NCBI RefSeq assembly: GCF_041146395.1
Contig: NC_090984.1
Coordinates: 81,169,114 to 81,233,113 of the forward strand
DNA from: Eulemur rufifrons
Taxonomy: Eukaryota; Chordata; Mammalia; Primates; Lemuridae
DNA length: 64,000 nt
Reading direction: 5' to 3'
In this document: one piece after another, positions 55,806 through 64,000 of the stretch
How positions within the stretch are numbered: position 1 is the first letter of the stretch
Layout of the letters: every line of letters starts with the position of its first letter
Program-made: the position numbers and the translations under genes
Notes under the pieces: model-generated
The model's database searches: none
The model's input: only the letters and a program-made list of their open reading frames with translations
Told to the model about the DNA's origin: nothing

Positions 55806-57180
55806 GTTTCTCACGTTATGTTACTCACTTGAACTAGATAAATGGGACGTGTGGTGTGTTGGGCCATGTTATTCTCCAGGGTATATGGTAAAAAGTCACG
55901 ATTTGGAAGTCATTTGACTTTTATAAGCACAAAAAAGAGACTGTTTGGTTCTTATAAATGCTGACTGTTTAAGGAGGTTTGCCCTGTTTTAGTTCACCAA
56001 ACTTAATCTGATTTTATAATTTAGAACAGAAAAACAGTAGAAAATAATTTTTAAAAATTGCAAAGTCCTATAGCAGTCTTTATTCTACTGTTTTTCGAAA
56101 TCACAACCTTAGCATTTTTAGTACAGAGTTGTGTCTAAAGAATTGGCCTTAAGTTTTAACCCTTGACAATAGACTTGGATTTTAAAAGTTTCTTTTAGAG
56201 GTCAAAGTTGCTTTGTCAGATAAAAATGGCAGAATTGTAGTCACTTAGCAAAAATAGTAGATAAAAAATAACTTGTTGGACAAATGAGTTTTTTAAACAC
56301 ATTTTTGTAAGCATTCCCTCCTGTATCAGCTATTTTTATAATTTGGTTTTAGAATGTCTTAATGTTATCTGTAATATGATTTAACCTCCATGTTAATATA
56401 TATCAATGTATTTAGTAGTATGGTTTATTAAGATAATTATCAATTTGTCAGTGATAGCAGTAGAAAATATTTCCCTCTTTAGTTTTTATGCTTTAATAGG
56501 CTTAGAAATATAGTAGCCATAATCTGAATGGTAATGAAGCTTTGTAAATTTTCAGTCATTTCCTAAATACCTTGGCAATCAGGGTTATAAGTAAGGCAAG
56601 TCTTATCTCTTTCCATATAGGTAAAAATTATATTATAAAATCATATATAGCAATTATAAATAACTTTTAAGTCTAATCACTGAGCATAATGTATAACATT
56701 CAGTAGAATCTAGCTTTTTGCTTTAATTAAATGGTAGAGACTAAGTAGTAAAGATTATAGTATTAGGAAGTTTATAAACATGGAATGTTGGGAGATAGAG
56801 CCATAAAAGAGGCAAAGCAACTTCTCCCTGCTTTGCCAAACTTAAAGTTGCCAGACTAGATTAGTGAGTTGAACTGGCAGAGACCACAGAGATGAGATCA
56901 AACAAGGCAGAACAGGTTTGTAGAGGGATTTAGGAATTACAATTGAAATTTGTTACTAAATTAGCTCAAGTAGTGGTAAACTTCATGAGAATTAAACTAT
57001 AAGAACTAACCTCATTTCGTGGAACAGTAAGAAAATGCTTTAATTTTTAACCTTTTTTTCTTTAAAGTGTTTTATGACTACTTGAAATAATTTAAAAACA
57101 AAAGTATTTGTCAATCTTGTCCTTGAATATCTTTTCATTTGTTGGAGAATATATATTTCCTCCATAGTATTTGTTTTCTA
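55806..57180. other. ARF6 downstream intergenic sequence
   Basis: A/T-rich sequence without Alu or L1 and without a recognised gene. Part of it could still belong to longer ARF6 transcripts. Confidence 0.45.
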
Positions 57181-57184
57181 AGTG

Positions 57185-57440
57185 TGAGGGTAGGTTTATT
57201 TATTGAGAGCCTACTAATAACACCTGGCATGGTTTATGTGCAGGAGATACATCAGTGAAAAAACAAAATATCTGCCTTCATGGAACTCACAGGAGGTGGG
57301 GAGAGAGAACAAAGATCAGATGATAAGTAGAAGTCTGTTAGGTGGTACAATATATATTATATAGTGTGTTATAGAGGAACAGGTAGGAACGTGTTCAGAG
57401 AAGGCCTCGTTGAGAAGGTGACATGAACAAATATTTGAAG
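57185..57440 (+). mobile_element. Ancient interspersed repeat
   Basis: TTTATTTATTGAGAGCCTAC, CTTCATGGAACTCACAGG and AGAAGGCCTCGTTGAGAAGG match the family seen at 29,045. Confidence 0.55.
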
Positions 57441-57503
57441 GAAGGAAATATTAATATTGGTATAATTGAGATAGTAACAAAAAGGTAACATGTATAGTGT
57501 AGA

Positions 57504-57702
57504 GCTGGCGTGGGAAAACTCTGGCCAAGGGCAAATCTGGCTGAAGCCTGTTTTTATAGGGGCTGTGCTAAGAGGAGTTTTTACATTTTTAAAGGATTTT
57601 TAAAGATTGTAAGGAAAAAATACCATGAATATTCAACAAAGATAGTATGTGGCCTGAAAAGCCTAAAATATTTATCCATTGCTCTGTTGACCCCAAGTCT
57701 AA
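57504..57702 (-). mobile_element. hAT-type MITE
   Basis: Same family as 10,373-10,552, in reverse: GTGTGGCCTGAAAAGCC-type sequence and GGAGTTTTTACATTTTTAAA are diagnostic. Confidence 0.65.
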
Positions 57703-58020
57703 AGCCCAATTTTTAAAATATTATCCAAATATACCAGGATCAAAGAAATCTGTACCAATAACTAAAATAGTAAAACAAAACACAAAACTATCAAAATATA
57801 TAGGAAATCCAACAATTTAAAGCAAAAGACCATTGTTTGATGAATGAGTCTAGTCAAAACTTTTGGGAACAGTGGCATAGAGAATTTACCACATCCACAC
57901 ATTTAGCAAGCCCTGAGATTTGCTATTGAGTAGTCTAACCTGGAATTTTTTTTTTTCCTAAATACGTTTAAATGTGTGAAATTAGAGTAGTTTCTTGGTT
58001 TGAGTTTTAACATCATTCTT

Positions 58021-58354
58021 TTTTTTTTTTTTGAGACAGAGTCTCACTCTGTTGCCCAGGCTAGAGTGAGTGCCGTGGCGTCAGCCTAGCTCACAGCAAC
58101 CTCAAACTCCTGAGCTCAAGCGATCCTCCTGTCTCAGCCTCCTGAGTAGCTGGGACTACAGGCATGCGCCACCATGCCCGGCTAATTTTTTCTATATATA
58201 TTTTTAGCTGTCCATATAATTTCTTTCTATTTTTTTAGTAGAGGTGGGGTCTCGCTCTTGCTCAGGCTGGTCTCGAACTCCTGAGCTCAAACGATCCGCC
58301 CACCTCGGCCTCCCAGAGTGCTAGGATTACAGGCGTGAGCCACTGCGCCCGGCC
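58021..58354 (-). mobile_element. Alu, lemur type
   Basis: Full dimer in reverse with perfect duplication AACATCATTCTT. Nearly the same as the Alu at 37,581. Confidence 0.93.
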
Positions 58355-59168
58355 AACATCATTCTTTAAAAACATCATTTGTGAATCATTTCATTTTAAA
58401 TATTTCCCTTATTTTTATAGTAGTTTTATTGGTCTTAGGATTTAATTTAAATGTGCTGCTCTGTTCAAGTGCCCTTTCCTCCAGATAACTTAGATTAGTT
58501 TGTAGTATAGTCAGATAACATCATTTAACTGGCTTTTATTCACTCACTAGTACTGTAATCAAGTCTTGAGTCCAGTATTTTATATTAAGAAACTTTGGGG
58601 GGTGAGGGTAGGAAAAAAATAAAAAAAGAGGCTTTGTAAAAGAAAGTATTTTATTGACTTGGAAACTAAGATATTGCATGATATTTGATTTATTCCAATA
58701 TTATTCCTTTAACCAATATAAACTAGAAAAATAATTTACTTCACACATGAATTATTTCTTGCCTGGAGAGTGCTATACTACTAATGTAGTAGGATGTGGA
58801 AGCTATGACTATTTTATTTTTTGTTTTTTATCCTCACTACACCCCCCATCCCAATTACTTTTAAAAGAGAAACTAAACAAATTTATCAGGAGTTGTGGAA
58901 GTAAGTTTTATGGGGGACATTTACAAATGAGCTTTAAAAAAATGAAAACACTTGTAGTTCACAGAAAGACCTATGTGAAATTGGTTATTTATGACCATAA
59001 AAGCTGCTTTCCATTACAGCTGAACAGACTAGCTTGAGAAGGTCATAGTATATGACAAGGTAAGCAAAACAAAGCCAAATTTGTTGGAGTTATAGAAGCA
59101 AACATTAGGATCTTTGAAGTTTGTTATGATACGGTAAACCAAACTGTTTTATCTCCATATCTTTATTT
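58355..59168. other. Intergenic sequence
   Basis: A 96-codon open frame (58,747-59,037) has no recognised domain and a composition like its surroundings. Nothing else is seen. Confidence 0.5.
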
Positions 59169-59169
59169 A

Positions 59170-59457
<288 letters not shown>

Positions 59458-59554
59458 CCATATCTTTGTTTTTAAAAGTTAGTTTTATGAATAAGTCCTA
59501 GGTTGGAGTTAGGCCTAAGGAGATCAAATTGGGAAATATTCTAAGAACAATGCT

Positions 59555-59735
59555 TAGCACTTTATTGAATGTTTGCCATGTGTCAGGCATTGTTCTAATC
59601 ACTGAATGGGTGTTAATTCTCTAAATCCTTACAACCACCTTGGGAGATAGAGTTCCCATTTTATAATTGAGGTAACTGAGGTACAGAGAGGTCCATGTTA
59701 ATAAGTAGCAGAGCCAGGTTTTGGATTCAGGTAGT
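59555..59735 (-). mobile_element. MIR
   Basis: GCCATGTGTCAGGCATTGTT, CTTACAACCACCTTGGGAGA and TTGAGGTAACTGAGGTACAG follow MIR in reverse. Confidence 0.8.
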
Positions 59736-59781
59736 CTGTATTGTACCATGAATTTGACTGAGGTGATCCAGTGGTTAATAA

Positions 59782-59786
<5 letters not shown>

Positions 59787-59811
<25 letters not shown>
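59787..59811. repeat. (AT)n microsatellite
   Basis: About 12 AT units. Confidence 0.9.
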
Positions 59812-59816
<5 letters not shown>

Positions 59817-59904
59817 TGGTGTGTGTTTTCTTATAAATAAATAGCTTACTTTTTTAGAGTAATTTCCCTTAATTATTTGATCATCATCAGTTTGTGGTTT
59901 TTGT

Positions 59905-60010
59905 TTTTTTTTTTTAATAGAAATGGGGCCTTGCTATGTTGCTCAGGCTGGTTTCGAACTCCTACATTCAAGCCATCCTCCTGCCTTGACTTCTCAAAGT
60001 GCTGGGATTA
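59905..60010 (-). mobile_element. Alu monomer fragment
   Basis: Single arm in reverse, ending where the next Alu inserted. Confidence 0.75.
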
Positions 60011-60023
60011 TTTGAGTCTTCTG

Positions 60024-60317
<294 letters not shown>

Positions 60318-60526
60318 CATTTGAGTCTTCTGTATAATGGTGAACATGGTATTAGACTGCTTGAGAGAATTTTTTTTCTGTAAAAATCAAATTTGACTAT
60401 TTGTGAATGTTAGAGATCATTGTAAAGCATAGGAAAAGGTAAGGTTTTCACCGAGCAGATTATTGGCATGTTTATATAAGCAGATTATTTTGCATGCTTA
60501 TTTATGTAGTTATAAAACAAGTTTCT

Positions 60527-60872
60527 TTTTTTCTTTCTTTTTTTTTTTTTTGAGACAGAGTCTCACTCTGTTGCCCGGGCTAGAGTGAGTGCCATGGCGT
60601 CAGCCTAGCTCACAGCAACCTCAAACTCCTGGGCTCAAGCGATCCTACTGGCTCAGCCTCCCGAGTAGCTGGGACTACAGGCATGCGCCACTATGCCCAG
60701 CTAATTTTTTCTATATATATTTTAGTTGGCCAGATAATTTCTGTTTATTTTTAGTAGAGACGGGGGTCTCACTCTTGCTCAGGCTGGTCTCGAACTTCTG
60801 ACCTCAAGCGATCCACCCGCCTCGGCCTCCCAGAGTGCTAGGATTACAGGCATGAGCCACCACGCCCGGTCT
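60527..60872 (-). mobile_element. Alu, lemur type
   Basis: Full dimer in reverse with duplication AAAACAAGTTTCTT. Confidence 0.93.
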
Positions 60873-61117
60873 AAAACAAGTTTCTTAAAGTCCTTCTAAG
60901 AAAAAGTTTTATAAAATTTAAAGTACACAATTTATATTATCTCTATGTGACAAATTCATAACTACAGACATTTCAGGTATCATTTAATAACTGAATTTCT
61001 TGCTTTATAGATAACATTACAACTCACTTTTGGGAGCACATTATATCTTCATGTCAGTTAGAACCTAGAGGCTAGGGTCATCTAAGGGCTTTTTTTTTTG
61101 CCGTTATTTATTTATTG

Positions 61118-61190
61118 TTTTAGAGATGGTCTCACTGTCACCCAGGCTAGAGTACAGTGGCCCAATCATAGCTCACTGCAACCTTGAATT
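61118..61190 (-). mobile_element. Alu fragment
   Basis: Short reverse fragment from TTTTAGAGATGGTCTCACTG to AGCTCACTGCAACC. Confidence 0.7.
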
Positions 61191-61226
61191 TATGTTACAT
61201 GCATTATTGTATTTCAAATGTGTGAG

Positions 61227-61820
61227 AAGGTGTAGTGCAGTGGCTCACACCTGTAATCCCATAACAAGATCCTGTCTCTACAAAAAATTTTTTAAAAACT
61301 TAGTTGGCACCAGGTGTGGTGGCTCATTCCTATAATCCTAGCACTCTAGGAGGCTGGGGCAGGAGGATCACTGGAGATTAGGAGTTCAAGACCAGCCTGA
61401 GCAACAGCAAGACCATGTCTATACCAAACATAGAAAAATTTGCCAGGCGTGGTGGCACACACCTGTAGTCCCAGCTACTCGGGTGGCTGAGGCAGAAGGA
61501 TCACTTGAGCCCAGGAGTTTGAGGTTGCTGTGAGCTATGATGACACCACTGCACTCTAGCTGGGGTGACAGAGCAAGACTCTGTCTCATAAATGAATGAA
61601 TGAGTCAATAAATGAATAAGTAAATAAATAAAATAAAAATATATAAATATATAAATAAATTATCCGGGAACGGTGGCACATGCCTATAGTCCCAGCTACT
61701 CAGGAGGCTGAAGCAGGACCATCACTTGAGCCCAGGAGTTTGAGGGTGCAATGAGCTATCCTATGATCACACCACTGCTCTCCAGCCTGGGAGACAGCAA
61801 GACCTTGGCTCTGGAAAAAA
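61227..61820 (+). mobile_element. Older Alu split by a younger Alu
   Basis: The left-arm remnant is 61,227-61,304 and the right arm 61,656-61,820. A second Alu lies between them. The left arm also has a deletion after CTGTAATCCCA. Confidence 0.8.
61309..61655 (+). mobile_element. Alu inserted in Alu
   Basis: Complete dimer with a long (AAAT/GAAT)n tail, inside the older copy. Confidence 0.85.
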
Positions 61821-62641
61821 CAAAGAAAAAAAGTATGAGCAAAGGTGCATGGATAGTAAATATGCATACAATATTTGTGAGATAGAGAATGCACTCATTT
61901 GACTAGGGTTGCTAGGTTGAAATTTTAATTTCAGACAATGAATAATTTTTAGTACAAGTATATCTCAAGCAATATACTAAAATTATATACTAAAATTTTT
62001 TCTAATCTGAAATTCAGATTAAACTGGCCATTTAAATTTTATCTACTATTCTATATCTGACTTGCGTGGTATGAGAGGAAGTAAGGTTCAAAATGGAAGT
62101 TAAAATATGAGATTTTTAGAAGGCCTCAAGAGCTAGACCAAGTAGTTTGGAAATTGTTTTGTGTGTAATGGGAGCCACTGAATTTTTATATACGTAAATT
62201 TATATATATGCATAAATTTATATGTATGTATATATACAACAGGAGAGAGTCACAACGTTAAGGAGTGTTAATCTAGCAGCTTTGTATATAATCATGTATC
62301 AGGATCATGGATAGAGATTGGAAGAAATAGTCGTTTTAGAAGACTTTATCAATAATTCAGTTGAGAAAATGAGGGCCAAGTATGGTGTAGAAAAAGTGAG
62401 AAGAAGTGAGATGAAATAAATTGGTGAAATACATTACTTACAGAAGAAAAAAGTTAAAAGATTTTGACCTTTAATTCTTATGTAAAAGATAATAGTAGCA
62501 CCATTAATAGAAAGAAATCAGGATATACAGCATATTTGAGTGGAGAGACTTTGATAATTGGGTAAAGTATTTCATTTGTAGTACTGAAAAGAGTTTGAAT
62601 CTGTTAGGCATTATCTCTTTTGTAACTATTCTTCCTTAGAG

Positions 62642-62952
62642 CAGTGTTTGCCCAATAGACATATAGTGGAAGCCACATATGTAATTTTAAATTTTTTAGT
62701 AGTCACATTTAGAAAAGTAAAAAGAAACAAGTAAAACTAATTTTAATGTCTTGTTTAACCCAATATATCAAATATATTATTTCAATATGTCACCAGTATA
62801 AAATAATTATTAATATTTTACATTTTTATTTCTTACAAAATCTTCACAATTCAAATGTATATTTTACACTTAAAGCTCATCTCAATTTGGACTAGCCACA
62901 TTTCAGTGCTCAATAGCCACATGTGGCCAGTGGTAATGATATTGAATGAACA
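62642..62952. mobile_element. hAT-type element
   Basis: GTGGAAGCCACATATGTAAT, GACTAGCCACATTTCAGTGC and CTCAATAGCCACATGTGGCC are typical of a mammalian hAT family with CAGTGCTGTCCAATAG ends. Confidence 0.68.
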
Positions 62953-63060
62953 GTTCATTCTTAGAGGGTGATTATGTCTTCCTAATACCATGCCTATAAC
63001 TTCAGCAACTGTAGTAGAGGGTACCAGTTGAGATAGTTTGGGTGCGATGGATTTTCTAGG

Positions 63061-63285
63061 CTAGGGGTTGGTAAACTGTGAGCCAAATCGTGCCCACTGC
63101 CTATTTTTGTAATTAAAGTTTTATCTGAACACAGCCACAGTCATTCATTTGTGTATTGTCCATGGCTGCTTTTGCACAACAGCAGCAAAGTTGAATGGCT
63201 GTGACAGAGGTCACATGGCCCACAAAGCCCAAAACATTTACTATTTGGCCGTTTATAGAAAAAGTTTGTCAATACCCTAAAGTCT
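63061..63285 (-). mobile_element. hAT-type MITE
   Basis: Third copy of the family at 10,373 and 57,504: GGGGTTGGTAAACTGTGAGC at one end and AAAAAGTTTGTCAATACCC at the other. Confidence 0.75.
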
Positions 63286-63394
63286 CAGGGATAAAACATA
63301 TACTTTATACAATTAAAATGAAATTCCCCAAAGAAATAATACTGAAATAAAGATTATATATATAATGTTTCTATATATATATTTCCATATATAT

Positions 63395-63960
63395 GTTCAT
63401 TTATTCACCAAGCATTTATTGAAAGCCTACTAGGTTCCAGGAGCAATATTAGGCTCTATTAGCAGGAATAAATAAATATCCTTAATCTTCAAGAAGTTCA
63501 CAGTATAGTTGAAAAATAGAGATGTGTACAAAGATAATTTCAGAGGTGTGTTATAGTAGAAAGTGCATTGGGTGCACACCAGTGAGGCACCTTCCTGTCT
63601 GACTGAGGAATGGGAAGTAGTGAGAAAAATAGAAGGCTTCATAAAAAGAGGTCCACTGGAGATGATTTTAAAGGGCGAGTTGGAGTTATTCAGATGAACA
63701 AGGGGTGGATGACATTTTAGGCAGTGGAAAAGTTATATACATAAGCCAGAAGGTGTTAGCATGACACTGTCAGGAATTGACAGCTACTTTATTATGCCTG
63801 GAGCATGGGGTAGACTGGTGTGAGGTAAACATGGAAGGAGGGTCAGAGACTGGATCACGAAGTGCCTTTGACTTTTCTAAGGAATTTTGGATTTTATAAC
63901 TTGGGCACTGGGATGGCCTTGTGGGATTTTGAAACAGGAAATTGAATGAGATTTACATTT
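63395..63960 (+). mobile_element. Ancient interspersed repeat
   Basis: TTCATTTATTCACCAAGCAT, CTACTAGGTTCCAGGAGCAA and later AGGCTTCATAAAAAGAGG belong to the family seen at 29,045. Only A/T-rich sequence follows to the window end. Confidence 0.5.
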
Positions 63961-64000
63961 TGGGGAGCTTACTGACTACCATGTAAAGGTGAACAAAGGT

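Overview
This window is primate nuclear DNA, most likely from a lemur or another strepsirrhine. Almost every recent dimeric Alu has a long A/T-rich linker between its two arms (AGAAAGAAATTATATGGACA, then TATATATAGAAAAAATTAG). The right arm reads TGAGGTTGCTGTGAGCTAGG. These are lemur-type Alus, not anthropoid ones. Gene order matches human 14q21.3 as I remember it: NEMF on the minus strand, 7SL RNA genes on the minus strand, then ARF6 on the plus strand.

Layout. Positions 1-18.6 kb hold the 5' part of NEMF on the minus strand. Six coding exons (codons 1-191) can be placed exactly, with GT/AG junctions and phases that agree; the rest of the gene lies to the left of the window. The NEMF promoter is a TATA-less, GC-rich segment at about 18.1-18.65 kb. 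Two 7SL (SRP) RNA genes lie upstream on the same strand, at 19,359-19,658 and 27,046-27,344. They differ at four internal positions plus the 3' tip. Only the second has the perfect CRE/ATF palindrome at -52 to -43. From 27.4 to 51.2 kb there is a long intergenic stretch with no confident protein gene. It is dominated by L1, Alu, LTR and DNA-transposon remnants, plus two promoter-like GC-rich islands (about 26.3-26.8 kb and 30.5-31.2 kb). ARF6 occupies about 51.8-55.8 kb: a CpG-rich promoter, a 100-bp intron in the 5' leader, an intact intronless 175-codon CDS (52,519-53,046) and a long 3' UTR. From 55.8 kb to the end is intergenic DNA with repeats.

The genes share no pathway. All are housekeeping in type: ribosome-associated quality control (NEMF), co-translational targeting (7SL RNA) and membrane traffic/actin (ARF6).

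The most informative extra structure is in the mobile DNA. A short piggyBac-like element sits at a duplicated TTAA inside an L1, and a Tigger element sits at TA in the same L1. A 3'-truncated U6 snRNA retrocopy with a poly(A) tail and a 13-bp target duplication lies inside another L1. A near-full-length old L1 of about 7.7 kb serves as a landing pad for later insertions. I saw no tRNA gene and no CRISPR array. Nothing here amounts to a new multi-gene system.
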